A stretch of DNA of 64,000 nucleotides from Rhodococcus sp. KRD162 (GTDB lineage: Bacteria > Actinomycetota > Actinomycetes > Mycobacteriales > Mycobacteriaceae): assembly GCF_017168335.1 (NCBI RefSeq), contig NZ_JABFAU010000014.1, positions 43,780 through 107,779 of the forward strand, read 5' to 3'. A program made the position numbers and the translations under genes. The notes under the pieces are model-generated. The model made no database searches. It was not told where the DNA came from and was given only the letters and a program-made list of their open reading frames with translations. Positions 46,100 through 56,528 of the stretch are shown here, piece after piece (positions within the stretch are counted from its first letter, which is position 1; every line of letters starts with the position of its first letter).

Positions 46100-47566
46100 T
46101 TATCTGGTCTGCCACCACTCGAGCAATGCGGCTTCGGCCTCTTCACGGGATAGCGGTCCGCGGTCGAGCCGCAGCTCCTTGAGGTATTTCCAGGCCTTGC
46201 CCACCTCGGGCCCGGCCGGGATGCCGAGCAGTTCCATGATCGCGTTGCCGTCCAGATCGGGGCGGACCCGCGCCAGGTCCTCCTGCTCGGCGATTCGGGC
46301 GATGCGCTCTTCGAGGTCGTCGTAGGTTGCCTGAAGCGCGGCAGCGCGGCGCTTGTTCCTGGTGGTCGAATCGGCCCGAACCAGCTTGTGCAACGTGGGG
46401 AGTAGCTCGCCGGCGTCGGTGGCGTAACGGCGGACGGCCGAGTCGGTCCACTGCCCCTTGCCGTAGCCGTGAAAGCGCAGATGCAGGAACACCAGATGCG
46501 AGACGTCCTCGATCATCTTCTTGGAGTACTTCAGTGCGCGCATCCGCTTTCGCACCAGCTTGGCACCGACGACCTCGTGGTGGTGAAAGCTGACTCCGCC
46601 GCCGGGCTCGTTGCGTTTGGTGTCGGGCTTGCCGATGTCGTGCAGCAGCGCGGCCCACCGCAAAACGAGGTCCGGATCGCCGTCCTCGAGGTCGATGGCC
46701 TGCTTCAGGACCGTCAACGAATGCCAGTAGACGTCCTTGTGCTGGTGATGCTCGTCGATCTCGAGTTTCATGTCGGGCACTTCGGGAATGATGCGCTGAG
46801 CCAGGCCGGTCTCGCACATCACGTCGATTCCGTCGATCGGGTGCGCACCGAGGATCAACTTGTCCAGCTCGACCTGGATGCGTTCGGCGGTGATGCGATC
46901 GATCTGCTCTGCCATCTCCACCATGGCGCGGTGCACCCGTGGCAGGAGCGCGAAGCCGAGCTGGGAGACGAACCGGGCGGCACGCAACATCCGCAGCGGA
47001 TCGTCACCGAACGAGACCTCCGGCTCCGCCGGGGTGTCGAGAACACCCTCGAGCAGCGCATCCATGCCGCCGAGCGGGTCGACGAACTCCTGGGCACCGT
47101 CGGCGCCGAGGCGGACGGCCATGGCATTGACGGTAAAATCACGTCGCACGAGATCTTCTTCGAGGCTGTTGCCGTACTGCACCTCGGGATTGCGGGAGAC
47201 CTGATCGTAGGAGTCGGCGCGGAAGGTGGTGATCTCGATCTGCTGGCCGTCCTTGGCCGCGCTGATCGTGCCGAACGCGATGCCCGTGTCCCACTGATGA
47301 TCGGCCCAGCCCGACAGCAGCGATTGGACCTCCTCGGGTCTGGCATCGGTGGTGAAATCCAGATCGGTGCCGAGTCGACCGAGAACAGCATCGCGGACCG
47401 TCCCGCCGACGAGGTACAGCTCGTGCCCGGCAGCGGCGAAGAGTGCGCCCAGCGGAGTCAACACCGGAGCGAGCTCGCGCAGCGTCACCGCAGCTCCGGC
47501 CAGCAACCTTTCCCGGCGGGCATCGGTGTGCTCGGCGGAAACGGAGGACAAGGACTGATCGGCCAC
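46100..47566 (-). CDS. pcnA: CCA tRNA nucleotidyltransferase
   Basis: A 488-residue nucleotidyltransferase starting at GTG 47566. The head domain has [20 protein letters not shown] continuing FTTDARPEE, with the GG and DxD catalytic motif (about 52-80), then [11 protein letters not shown]. The C-terminal HD domain shows [14 protein letters not shown] (about 297-310). It adds or repairs the CCA end of tRNAs. Divergent from the NUDIX gene across 96 bp that contain a TAGTAT hexamer, the same order as in Mycobacterium. Confidence 0.93.
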   Translation of the reverse strand: MADQSLSSVSAEHTDARRERLLAGAAVTLRELAPVLTPLGALFAAAGHELYLVGGTVRDAVLGRLGTDLDFTTDARPEEVQSLLSGWADHQWDTGIAFGTISAAKDGQQIEITTFRADSYDQVSRNPEVQYGNSLEEDLVRRDFTVNAMAVRLGADGAQEFVDPLGGMDALLEGVLDTPAEPEVSFGDDPLRMLRAARFVSQLGFALLPRVHRAMVEMAEQIDRITAERIQVELDKLILGAHPIDGIDVMCETGLAQRIIPEVPDMKLEIDEHHQHKDVYWHSLTVLKQAIDLEDGDPDLVLRWAALLHDIGKPDTKRNEPGGGVSFHHHEVVGAKLVRKRMRALKYSKKMIEDVSHLVFLHLRFHGYGKGQWTDSAVRRYATDAGELLPTLHKLVRADSTTRNKRRAAALQATYDDLEERIARIAEQEDLARVRPDLDGNAIMELLGIPAGPEVGKAWKYLKELRLDRGPLSREEAEAALLEWWQTR

Positions 47567-47662
47567 GGTGGAAGAGCCTACTGGCGCTACGACGAAGGGA
47601 TTGTCTGGGCCACTGGGTGCGGCACGGCAGAACAGTGCCCGCAGGCAACTAGTATCGATTGG

Positions 47663-48268
47663 GTGTCTGCTGCCGAACGATCGAACAGGAGCCGCCGCAA
47701 CCCGCGGCGGCGTCAGACACGCGCCGACACCGAACCACCCAAACTGCGCACCGTCCGAGAGACCTCCGCGGGCGGCCTGGTGGTCGCCGGCCTCGACGGT
47801 CCACCCGCCACCCGCTGCGCCGCCCTGATCGGCCGCACCGACCGTCGCGGTCGCCTGCTCTGGTCCCTGCCCAAGGGACACATCGAGCACGGTGAAACCG
47901 CCGAACAGACGGCCATGCGTGAGGTTGCCGAGGAAACCGGAATCCGCGGAACCGTCCTGGCCTCGTTGGGCAGCATCGACTACTGGTTCGTCACCGAGGG
48001 CCGACGCGTCCACAAGACCGTTCACCACTACCTGCTGCGATTTCTCGGCGGCGAACTCTCCGACGAGGACCTCGAAGTCACCGAGGTCGCCTGGGTGCCG
48101 CTCAGCGAGCTGCCGTCTCGGCTCGCCTACGCGGACGAACGCAAACTGGCCGCCATCGCCGACCGCCTCATCGCACACATGAACAACGGTGACATCGACG
48201 ACGGTGACATCGACGACGGCACCACCACCAGCGGAAAACCGAGCGCACCCACCCCCGGCGGGAAGTGA
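47663..48268 (+). CDS. NUDIX hydrolase
   Basis: A 201-residue protein starting at GTG 47663. The NUDIX box [20 protein letters not shown] followed by TGI lies at about 73-95 and matches the GX5EX7REUXEEXGU pattern. The C-terminus has a short direct repeat [14 protein letters not shown], encoded by two copies of GGTGACATCGACGAC. It cleaves a nucleoside diphosphate linked to another moiety; the target is not defined. The stop overlaps the start of the next gene (GTGA). Confidence 0.9.
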   Translation: MSAAERSNRSRRNPRRRQTRADTEPPKLRTVRETSAGGLVVAGLDGPPATRCAALIGRTDRRGRLLWSLPKGHIEHGETAEQTAMREVAEETGIRGTVLASLGSIDYWFVTEGRRVHKTVHHYLLRFLGGELSDEDLEVTEVAWVPLSELPSRLAYADERKLAAIADRLIAHMNNGDIDDGDIDDGTTTSGKPSAPTPGGK

Positions 48269-50646
48269 TCGTGCGGGCCCGGAAGGTCACTGCCGCCGCA
48301 CTGACCTCGATTTTTCTTGCCGCAGCACCAGCGGTCGGCATGGCGACGATGCTCCCCGGGCAGCTTCCCGATGCCGCCGCCCAGCCCGATACGTCCACCG
48401 GCGAGACCAGCACCTTTCCCGACACTCCCAGGACGCAGGCAGGTAACCCCTTCCTCACGCTCAGCATCGACACCGTCGCGCCCTCCACTGTCACCACCAC
48501 CAGCGACCCGTTCGTCACGGTCCGCGCGACCGTCACCAACACCGGAGACCGATCCGTCGAGGACGTCGGCGTCCGCATGCAGGCCGCCGCCGCGATAGAC
48601 ACCACCGCAGGACTACGCACCTCGCTGACCCTCGACCAGGACAGCTTCGACCGCGTCGGCGAGTTCGTCACGGTCGCCGACGCCTTGGAGGAGGGCGAGA
48701 GCCGCCAGTTCGACATGTCGATGCCGCTGCGCAGCACCACCGAGGCCTCGCTCGGAATCGACGCGCCCGGCGTCTACCCGCTGCTGCTCAACGTCAACGG
48801 CACACCCGAATACGGCGGAACGGCCCGCCTGGACGACGCCCGCTTCCTGCTTCCGGTCGTGGGACTGCCCCGAAACCCCGGTGAGCAGGATCCCCTGGCA
48901 CCCGACGCGACGCCACTACCGCCGAACACCCGAAACCCCGTCGCGATGACGGTGCTGTGGCCACTCGCCGACAAACCCCGCCTCGCCGCCGGATCACCCG
49001 GTTCGGTCGACGAGCGAGTTCGACTGATCGACGACGACCTGGCCGGCGAGCTCGCCGAAGGCGGACGACTCGACACCCTGCTCAAAGCTGTGGAGTTCGC
49101 GACGAAGCCGGCCCTGGACCCGGGTGGCAATCTGGCCTCCAGCCTGTGTCTCGGCATCGACCCCGACCTGCTGGTCACGGTCTCGAACATGACCCGCGGC
49201 TATCTCGTGGTCGACAATCCGGCCGATCCGGCCAGCACCGCTCGTGAAGGCACGGGCAGCGCCGCCGCAGCCCAGTGGCTCGCACGCCTGGAAACGCTCG
49301 CATCGAACACCTGCGTGACGGCACTGCCGTTCGCGCAAACCGACCTGGGCGCGGTGGCCGACATCGACGACGCCGCCCTGCGCAGCGGCGCGATCGCCGC
49401 TCCGGCGGACATCGTCGACGGCATCCTCGGAATCACCTCGACCCGAGGCTTCACCTGGAGCACCACCGGCGGCGTCGACGCCGATACCGCCGAGGCCCTT
49501 CGAACCGCGGGCACCAACACCGTGCTGGTGGCCGACAACAGCGTCAGCCCGCCCACCTCGGCACCGATGTCGCTGCTCGACCCGACGACCGCACCCACGT
49601 CGACGCTGGCCGCCACCCAGTACGACGCCGCCACCGCAGCGGCGCTGGCAGGCGTCGGTTCCACACCGTCCACTCCACCGCTGACTCCCGCCGAACAACG
49701 CTTCGACCTCGACACGGACTCACGCACAGCACGTCTGCAGGACGCACTCGGGGCCGTCAACTTCCATGCGCTCGTCGGTACCGACCGGCCGGGCCGAACC
49801 GTCACCGTCGCGCCGCCGCAGTACTGGACCGCGGGGGCAGACGAGCCCTCGGCCATTCTGTCCTCGATGTCCTCGCTGCTGCGTTCGGGATTGGCGACGC
49901 CGCGGCCACTGTCCGCGCTACTGGCCGAGCCCGCCTCGGGACCACCGGTGACCAGTATCGATGCGGGGACCGAGTTCGACGCCGGCACCAACGAGCTGGT
50001 CCGATCGCAGAGCGCTCGGGTCGAGACCTTGATGCAGTCGCTCGTCGAAGATCCCCAGTCGCCGCTGACCCCACGCCTGTACGCCGCGCCATTGCGTGAG
50101 GACATGCTCCGCGCCCTGACGACCGCCGGTCGAGCCAGTTCGGCCGACGACGACGCACGAAACGCTGCGCGCACCCGACTCGCCGCCACCCGAATCGGCC
50201 TCGACACCATCTACGGATCGGTCACCGTCCTGGCTCCTGGCGGTGTGTACACCCTCGCCTCCGAGCAGAGCCCCCTCCTACTCGTCGCCCGCAACGACCT
50301 TCCTATCCCCGTCAACGTGCTGCTCCGAGTCGACGCGCCGCCGGAAATGACGATCAGCGACGTCGGCGTCACCCAGCTCCCGGCCCGTGGATCACGAACC
50401 ATCACCGTCCCGGCCGAGGTCGACGACACTCGAAACCTGTCCGTCGATTTCTCCGTCACCACCCTCGACGGCACCAGGCTCGGCGAGGTGTCGACAGTGT
50501 CCGTACGGTCGAACGCATACGGCCAGGCCCTGGCCATAATTACCGCTTGCGCCGGTGCTCTCCTACTGTTGCTTGCAGGTCGACGACTGTGGCATCGATT
50601 CAGAGGGCAACCCGACCCGGCCGACGAAGGGTACGAGAGACCATGA
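48265..50646 (+). CDS. DUF6049 family secreted/membrane protein
   Basis: A 793-residue protein conserved between NUDIX and murJ in actinomycetes. A signal sequence occupies about 1-40 ([19 protein letters not shown]). The exterior part has Ig-like beta segments at about 60-200 and 650-745, and a C-terminal membrane anchor ([20 protein letters not shown], about 755-774) with a short basic cytoplasmic tail. Both its start (GTGA with NUDIX) and stop (ATGA with murJ) overlap neighbours, suggesting a coupled envelope function. Molecular role unknown. Confidence 0.85.
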   Translation: MIVRARKVTAAALTSIFLAAAPAVGMATMLPGQLPDAAAQPDTSTGETSTFPDTPRTQAGNPFLTLSIDTVAPSTVTTTSDPFVTVRATVTNTGDRSVEDVGVRMQAAAAIDTTAGLRTSLTLDQDSFDRVGEFVTVADALEEGESRQFDMSMPLRSTTEASLGIDAPGVYPLLLNVNGTPEYGGTARLDDARFLLPVVGLPRNPGEQDPLAPDATPLPPNTRNPVAMTVLWPLADKPRLAAGSPGSVDERVRLIDDDLAGELAEGGRLDTLLKAVEFATKPALDPGGNLASSLCLGIDPDLLVTVSNMTRGYLVVDNPADPASTAREGTGSAAAAQWLARLETLASNTCVTALPFAQTDLGAVADIDDAALRSGAIAAPADIVDGILGITSTRGFTWSTTGGVDADTAEALRTAGTNTVLVADNSVSPPTSAPMSLLDPTTAPTSTLAATQYDAATAAALAGVGSTPSTPPLTPAEQRFDLDTDSRTARLQDALGAVNFHALVGTDRPGRTVTVAPPQYWTAGADEPSAILSSMSSLLRSGLATPRPLSALLAEPASGPPVTSIDAGTEFDAGTNELVRSQSARVETLMQSLVEDPQSPLTPRLYAAPLREDMLRALTTAGRASSADDDARNAARTRLAATRIGLDTIYGSVTVLAPGGVYTLASEQSPLLLVARNDLPIPVNVLLRVDAPPEMTISDVGVTQLPARGSRTITVPAEVDDTRNLSVDFSVTTLDGTRLGEVSTVSVRSNAYGQALAIITACAGALLLLLAGRRLWHRFRGQPDPADEGYERP

Positions 50647-53600
50647 CAGGCAACGTCCCGTACGACGGCGACCTGCCGCGGTCACGCATGCCCGCAGCAC
50701 AGGTCTTCCGGCGCACGACCGCGCCCCGGTCCGCGCCCTGGGAACGGCGGGCGCAGCCGGAGCTGCGCTCGTACCCGGCACCGCCGCCGCTCGACGGTCA
50801 GCCCGCCGCCGACGACACCATCACCCAGCTGATTCCGCGGTTTCGTGACGAGGATTACCCGCAGGCACCGTCCGGAACGGTTCCACCGACGAAGATCCCG
50901 CCGGGCGGGTCCGAGCCGTCACCGCAGCCCGAACCCGCACCGCAGAAGTCCCTACTGGCAGCGTCGGGTTCGATCGCCGTAGCGACCCTGGTCAGCCGCA
51001 TCACCGGCTTCGCCAAGCAGGTCGCCATGACGGCCACCCTCGGTGCGGCGCTGGCCAGTGCGTTCACCGTCTCGACGATCCTGCCGAACATGATCTCCGA
51101 GCTCGTCCTCGGCGCCGTGCTCGGAGCGATCGTCGTTCCGGTGTTGGTCCGAGCCGAGCAGGAGGACGCCGACGGCGGACGGGCATTCGTTCGACGCCTG
51201 TTCACTCTCGCGGTGGCGCTGCTCGGAACCGTGGCGCTGGCGGCAACGATCGCGGCCCCGCTGCTGGCGCGGCTGATGCTCGACGGTGATCCGAAGGTCA
51301 ACGAGGACCTGACCATCGCGTTCACCTATCTGGTGCTGCCCGCGCTGATGTTCTACGGCCTGTCCGGCCTGCTCACGGCCGTGCTCAACACCCGGCAGAA
51401 CTTCAAGCCCGGAGCCTGGGCACCGGTGTTCAACAACCTGATCGTGCTCGCGGTCTTCGCCCTGTACCCCTTCGTTCCGGGCGAGATCACTCTGAACACG
51501 ATCGAGATGAGCAACCCCAAAATCCTCGTCCTCGGCCTCGGCGTCACCGCCGGTGTCATCACCCAGGTCGCTGCGCTGATCCCGGCTCTGCGGCGCGAAC
51601 GCATCGACCTGCGCCCGCTGTGGGGATTCGACGAACGACTGAAGAAGTTCGGCGCGATGGCCGCCGCGATCGTGCTCTACGTCGTCATCAGCCAGATCGG
51701 GCTGATCGTGGCCACCAGGATCGCGTCGGGCACCGACGATGCCAGCAACGTGATCTACTCACAAGCCTGGATCGTGCTGCAGCTGCCCTACGGCATCCTC
51801 GGCGTGACCGTCCTGACGGCCATCATGCCCAGGCTCAGCCGCAACGCCGCGAACGGCGACACACCCTCGGTCGTCGACGATCTCTCGGTCGCCACTCGGC
51901 TGACGATGGTCGCGCTGGTACCGATCGTGGTGTTCCTGACCTTCGCGGGGCCGTGGGTGGGCCAGGCGCTGTACGGCTTCGGCCGGTTCGCCGACGTCGC
52001 GCCCAGGCTCGGCGAGGCCGTGAGCTGGTCGGCGTTCTCCCTCATCCCGTACGCCCTCGTCCTGATCCACCTCCGCGTGTTCTACGCCCGCGAGAAAGCC
52101 TGGACACCGACCTGGATCATCCTCGGCATCACGGCCGTCAAGATCGGGCTCTCCCTGCTTGCCCCGATCCTCGCGTCCTCGCCCGAGCAGGTGGTGCTGC
52201 TGCTCGGCGCAGCGACCGGCCTGGGCTACACCATCGGCGCGATCATCGGCGGATATCTGCTGCACAAGAGCCTGGGCAGCCTGCGGATGGCCAACGTCGG
52301 CAAGACCGTCTGGCTGGTTCTGATCGCCTCACTGGCCGGTGGCGCAGCCATGCTCGCGATCGATCAGGTCCTCGGCCTCGACGGGGCGATGAACGGCTGG
52401 CTGGGCAACTTCCTGCGCGTCGCGATCGACGCCGTTGTAATGCTCGGCATCACGTTCTCGATACTCTGGTTCGGGAAGATCCCCGAAGTACTCGCGGTCA
52501 CCGTGGCGCTGAGCCGCATCGTTCGCAGATTCCGCGGTGCGCACGATCGGCAGGACGCAGATCCGGCCTCGGCAGAAACCGGCGTCATTCCGGTTATTCG
52601 AACCGAGGCCACAAGGGACACTGCGCGGGATCGGCTCCCGTACCCTGGTCATCGGCGCCCGGGGGCACAAGCCAACGAAGGTCGACCGTTTGCAGAACAA
52701 CACGGGGCATATACGCCTGAAGGAGTGACAGTGACCGACGACGATGTTGCTGGGGGGCCGGCGCAGTCTCCAGCAAACGAAGCCGACCGAACGAGCGGCG
52801 GAGTCGAAGTCGACACCCAGAACCGCGCCGACTCCGAAGCAGGTGAGGCTGCGTCTGCTGCCAAGACCCCGTCCTCGTCCACGACACCAGCTTCCTCGAA
52901 GGATGCGGCACCCTCGAAGACGCCTGCACCCCCTAAAACGCCTGCGCCCGAGAAGCCACAGAGCGCCGCCGAGAAGCCCGAACAGGGCACCGAGAAGTCG
53001 GGCGAGAAGACCACCTCCGACAAGCGGCCTCCGAAGCCCGTCGACAAGACGATTGCCATTTCCAAGGCCACGCTGGCCTCGCGCCCGACCGACAAGACGA
53101 TCTCGATTTCCAAGGCACAACTGCCGCCCGAGACTGCAGCCGACGAGAAGGCAGCGAAGGACTCGAAGACAGAGTCTGCCTCCCCGAGCGAGCCCAGCAC
53201 CGAATCCGAGTCCGCAGCCGATTCTGCGGCGAAGGCGGCAGCGGACAAACCGGCAGAGCCCGCCGACACGGCAAGCACCGCCGACAAAGCAGGCAAGGTC
53301 GACAAGGCAGGCACAGCCGAGGACGCCGACAAGGCAGACCAGCCGGCCACCCCCGAGGACGCGTCCGAGCGCACTCTGCGCGGACCCACCCTCATTCCTG
53401 GTGCCTCCGTCGCCGGTGGCCGGTATCGACTACTGGTGCCGCACGGCGGCGCGCGTGGCCTCAAATTCTGGCAAGCCCACGACGTCAAACTCGATCGCGA
53501 GGTCGCGCTGACGTTCGTCGATGCCGAACAGCAGTCCACCGCGTCACCCAACGACCGCACCGAGGGGCCACAGGCCATCCTCTCGCGCACGCTACGGCTG

Positions 53601-54923
53601 GGCCGAATCAACTCACCCGGCCTCGCACGCGTGCTCGACGTGGTGCGCGGCAGCTCGGGTGGCATCGTCGTGGCGGAATGGACTCCCGGCCGATCGCTAC
53701 GCGAAATGGCCGACACCGTGCCGTCACCCACCGGTGCTGCTCGCGCGATCAAGGTGCTCGCTGCGGCAGCCGAGGCGGCACACCGCAGTGGTGGTGCATT
53801 GTCGATCGATCATCCCGATCGTGTGCGCATCAGCTCCAGTGGCAACGCTGTGTTGGCATTCCCGGCGACCTTGGCCGACGCCGATCCCAGCTCGGATGTC
53901 CGCGGGCTCGGCGCGATGCTCTATGCACTGATCACGGCCAGATGGCCGCTGTCCGACGCCACCGGCGCAGCCGTCGTGTCCGGCGAGGGCAGCCCGGCTC
54001 GCAGCGTCGGCGGCATGCGTCCGGCCGACCGCGACGACGAGGGCACCCCGCTCGAGCCGAGACAGGTTCGTCCGGATGTTCCGTTCGAGATTTCCGCCGT
54101 CGCCGTGCGGGCGCTGGAGCAGAACAGTGGTATCCGCACGGCCGCCACCGTGCAGCACGTCCTCGACCAGGCGGCCGTCGTCAACGACAAGACCGATCTG
54201 ATGCCGGCTCTTCGGTTGGGACAACGCGCACCGGGTGCCAGCGGCCACTCTCTTGCCGACCCCGAGGAGATCGCCGCCGAAAAGGCGAAATCGACCCGTA
54301 CGAACATCGCCATCGCAGTTCTCGGCGCGCTGACGGTGGTCATTCTCGCGTTCGCCGGCTACTGGTTGTTCACCTCGATCGCCGGTGACAGCAACGACAC
54401 GCCCCTCGACACCCAGGAGTTCGGTCTGACGACTCCGGCCGAGGCACCGCCCACGGGCGATACCGCTGCGCCGCCCGCACCGGAAGCGACGGGTGGCCCG
54501 GTCGCCCTCGACGGAGTCAGTGTCTTCTCCCCGCAGGGATCTGCCGACAACCCCGGCTCGGCCGGCAATGCGATCGACAACGACCCTGCCACGGCGTGGA
54601 CCACCGACAGCTACTTCCAGCAGTTCCCGGCCCTCAAGAACGGCGTCGGCCTGCTCGTCTCCATCCCGTCGACCCAGCTGAAGAACGCGTGGATCGAGTC
54701 GACATCGCCGGGAACCGTCGTCGAGATCAGGTCGGCACCCAACGGCTCTCCCAGCCTGAGCGACACCACCCTGCTCGGTGAAGCCACCCTGCAGAACGGC
54801 AGAACCGATATCGCTCTCGACGACGTGGAGCCCACCGCCGACGTACTCGTCTGGATCACCAAACTCGGAGAGCAGGGCGGCCGCATCGCCACCTCGATCT
54901 CCGAGATCGGTTTCGACTCCTGA
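50643..54923 (+). CDS. murJ: Lipid II flippase MurJ (MviN) with pseudokinase and extracellular domain
   Basis: A 1426-residue protein. Residues 1-100 are a Pro-rich cytosolic region; about 100-640 form the MOP/MurJ membrane domain (LLAASGSIAVATLVSRITGF, PNMISELVLGAVLGAIVVPV). An Ala/Lys/Pro/Ser/Glu-rich linker (about 696-909) contains two near-copies of DKTIAISKA (about 801 and 817). A kinase-like domain without usual catalytic residues spans about 913-1196, as in mycobacterial MviN whose pseudokinase is phosphorylated and bound by FhaA. A single membrane helix (about 1220-1246) and an extracellular discoidin-like domain (about 1280-1426) end it. Start overlaps the DUF6049 stop (ATGA). Confidence 0.93.
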   Translation: MTGNVPYDGDLPRSRMPAAQVFRRTTAPRSAPWERRAQPELRSYPAPPPLDGQPAADDTITQLIPRFRDEDYPQAPSGTVPPTKIPPGGSEPSPQPEPAPQKSLLAASGSIAVATLVSRITGFAKQVAMTATLGAALASAFTVSTILPNMISELVLGAVLGAIVVPVLVRAEQEDADGGRAFVRRLFTLAVALLGTVALAATIAAPLLARLMLDGDPKVNEDLTIAFTYLVLPALMFYGLSGLLTAVLNTRQNFKPGAWAPVFNNLIVLAVFALYPFVPGEITLNTIEMSNPKILVLGLGVTAGVITQVAALIPALRRERIDLRPLWGFDERLKKFGAMAAAIVLYVVISQIGLIVATRIASGTDDASNVIYSQAWIVLQLPYGILGVTVLTAIMPRLSRNAANGDTPSVVDDLSVATRLTMVALVPIVVFLTFAGPWVGQALYGFGRFADVAPRLGEAVSWSAFSLIPYALVLIHLRVFYAREKAWTPTWIILGITAVKIGLSLLAPILASSPEQVVLLLGAATGLGYTIGAIIGGYLLHKSLGSLRMANVGKTVWLVLIASLAGGAAMLAIDQVLGLDGAMNGWLGNFLRVAIDAVVMLGITFSILWFGKIPEVLAVTVALSRIVRRFRGAHDRQDADPASAETGVIPVIRTEATRDTARDRLPYPGHRRPGAQANEGRPFAEQHGAYTPEGVTVTDDDVAGGPAQSPANEADRTSGGVEVDTQNRADSEAGEAASAAKTPSSSTTPASSKDAAPSKTPAPPKTPAPEKPQSAAEKPEQGTEKSGEKTTSDKRPPKPVDKTIAISKATLASRPTDKTISISKAQLPPETAADEKAAKDSKTESASPSEPSTESESAADSAAKAAADKPAEPADTASTADKAGKVDKAGTAEDADKADQPATPEDASERTLRGPTLIPGASVAGGRYRLLVPHGGARGLKFWQAHDVKLDREVALTFVDAEQQSTASPNDRTEGPQAILSRTLRLGRINSPGLARVLDVVRGSSGGIVVAEWTPGRSLREMADTVPSPTGAARAIKVLAAAAEAAHRSGGALSIDHPDRVRISSSGNAVLAFPATLADADPSSDVRGLGAMLYALITARWPLSDATGAAVVSGEGSPARSVGGMRPADRDDEGTPLEPRQVRPDVPFEISAVAVRALEQNSGIRTAATVQHVLDQAAVVNDKTDLMPALRLGQRAPGASGHSLADPEEIAAEKAKSTRTNIAIAVLGALTVVILAFAGYWLFTSIAGDSNDTPLDTQEFGLTTPAEAPPTGDTAAPPAPEATGGPVALDGVSVFSPQGSADNPGSAGNAIDNDPATAWTTDSYFQQFPALKNGVGLLVSIPSTQLKNAWIESTSPGTVVEIRSAPNGSPSLSDTTLLGEATLQNGRTDIALDDVEPTADVLVWITKLGEQGGRIATSISEIGFDS

Positions 54924-54981
54924 ACCCAACGACCGGTCCGCAATTCGGGCTTGTTTCGTACTTCATGGTCTTCATGGCCTA

Positions 54982-55020
54982 GGCTCCCCCCAGTGCGTTA
55001 ACACGGGGGGAGCCGTTTTC
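54982..55020 (+). terminator. Intrinsic terminator after murJ, inside the sigM leader
   Basis: GGCTCCCCC (54982-54990) pairs exactly with GGGGGAGCC (55006-55014), followed by GTTTTC (55015-55020). It is 59 bp after the murJ stop and ends 2 bp before the sigM ATG at 55023. Thus the stem and T-run occupy the place of the sigM ribosome site. Confidence 0.75.
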
Positions 55021-55022
55021 GT

Positions 55023-55604
55023 ATGACCGAACGTATCGATTCGGCGCCAGGGGAGCGCACGGATGCGGACCTGCTGGCTGCTCATGCGGCCGGGGAGCCG
55101 AACGCATTTGCGACATTGATCTACCGGCATCACGAGCATCTGTGGCTGACGGCTCGCCGAACGAGTTATACGGCCGAGGACGCGTCCGACGCGTTGCAGG
55201 AGGCGCTGCTCTCCGCACATCGCACGGCCGGGTCGTTTCGGGCGGACGCCGCAGTGCGCAGCTGGTTGCACAAGATCGTCGTCAATGCCTGCCTGGACCG
55301 CATCCGGCGGAACAAAGCACGACCCTCGGTTCCGCTGAGCGAGAACGAAAGTCACGAGCCGGCCTCTCCGAGAGACCACATCTCCGAGACCGAAACCACC
55401 ATCGTGGTTCGGCAGGCGCTGATGGCGTTGCCACCCGATCAGCGTGCAGCCGTCGTGATCGTGGACATGGAGGGATACTCGGTGGCCGACGCCGCCACAT
55501 TGCTCGGGGTGCCCATCGGTACCGTCAAGAGTCGATGCGCGCGTGGTCGACTCAAGCTCTCGTCCCAGCTCGCTTACTTGAAAGACGCAGGGAACCGAAT
55601 CTAG
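55023..55604 (+). CDS. sigM: RNA polymerase ECF sigma factor SigM
   Basis: A 193-residue ECF sigma factor in the conserved actinobacterial place between murJ and trxB. Region 2 includes EDASDALQEALLSAHRTAGSF (-10 recognition, about 51-70) and region 4 includes YSVADAATLLGVPIGTVKSR (about 152-171). No Shine-Dalgarno sequence is visible before ATG 55023, where the murJ terminator stem lies. The next gene is its presumed anti-sigma factor. In mycobacteria SigM controls secreted and lipid-synthesis genes. Confidence 0.92.
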   Translation: MTERIDSAPGERTDADLLAAHAAGEPNAFATLIYRHHEHLWLTARRTSYTAEDASDALQEALLSAHRTAGSFRADAAVRSWLHKIVVNACLDRIRRNKARPSVPLSENESHEPASPRDHISETETTIVVRQALMALPPDQRAAVVIVDMEGYSVADAATLLGVPIGTVKSRCARGRLKLSSQLAYLKDAGNRI

Positions 55605-55663
55605 CGCGCTCGCGTCTATACCGTGTGAGAGTGAAAGTAGATTCGGTGAGGGGAGGCAACACC

Positions 55664-56401
55664 ATGTCGTCGGACACCGACGTCGAGCACGCTGCCCCGT
55701 TCTCGCCGGAACTACTTGCCGAACTGCACGCGGACGCACTGCCCGAGGACGTCAGCAGCCGGCTGTGGCCTCTGGTCCTCCGCGACGAGGAGTCGATGCG
55801 TGTACTCGCCGGTCTCGACGCCGTGACGGCTCGATTGCACGAGGTGGGCGAGGACACACGGGGGACGCTGCCCGTTCCGCCCGAGGTCGCCGAGCAGATC
55901 GGTCGAACGATCTGCGGCGTCGAACGCACCGCTCGGCCGGAGGACCACTCCGTCGTGGTTCCGCTCCGCCCACGCAGACGCTACGCCGTGCTCGGAAGTG
56001 CCGCTGCCGCAGCGCTTCTCATCGGTGGTTCCATCGCCTTCGCTGCACTGTGGAACAACCAGGACACCCAGGACTCCGTTGTTGCCGGCCCTGTGGCTGC
56101 TCCCGACGGGTCACTGACGATCGATTCGGCGGACGTGGACTCCGGTGTCGCGTTCAGCATCATCGGCAAACACGATTCCGGCGTCCTCTCCGATCCAGCC
56201 GATCTCACTGCGTGCCTGGCGGCCAACGACCTCGACCCCGCGACCACGGTGCTCGGTTCGACTCAGGTCCGGATCGACGGCCGAAGCGGAACCCTGCTCG
56301 TCCTCGCCGGTCCGCAACCAGCCCAGCTCATCGCTCTGGCTGTCGGCAACGACTGCAGTGCGACCAACCCGGACGTACTGACGCGGCGCGATATCGGCTG
56401 A
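55664..56401 (+). CDS. Putative anti-sigma-M factor, single-pass membrane protein
   Basis: A 245-residue protein starting at ATG 55664 after GGGGAGG. The cytosolic N-terminus (about 1-105) is helical and would bind SigM, with no ZAS zinc motif (HxxxCxxC). One membrane helix at about 108-130 (YAVLGSAAAAALLIGGSIAF) is followed by an extracytoplasmic domain with two cysteines. Position right after sigM matches the mycobacterial anti-sigma gene Rv3912. Sequence divergence is expected, so assignment rests mostly on synteny. Confidence 0.8.
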   Translation: MSSDTDVEHAAPFSPELLAELHADALPEDVSSRLWPLVLRDEESMRVLAGLDAVTARLHEVGEDTRGTLPVPPEVAEQIGRTICGVERTARPEDHSVVVPLRPRRRYAVLGSAAAAALLIGGSIAFAALWNNQDTQDSVVAGPVAAPDGSLTIDSADVDSGVAFSIIGKHDSGVLSDPADLTACLAANDLDPATTVLGSTQVRIDGRSGTLLVLAGPQPAQLIALAVGNDCSATNPDVLTRRDIG

Positions 56402-56528
56402 CACACCGCTCACCGGGGAACAACTGCCTCTAGGGTGGTGTTGATCAGGTGTACGTCGACCGACGTGTGCAGTGCGCACTCGGCTGTCGGCACCCCAGTA
56501 CACGCCGCACAAGATCGGAAGGTCTGCA

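Noticed and set aside
46469..48268. 599-codon open frame on the plus strand
   Set aside because: Its first two thirds are antisense to the CCA-adding enzyme, which has clear motifs; only the last 201 codons (from 47663) are a real gene, the NUDIX hydrolase.
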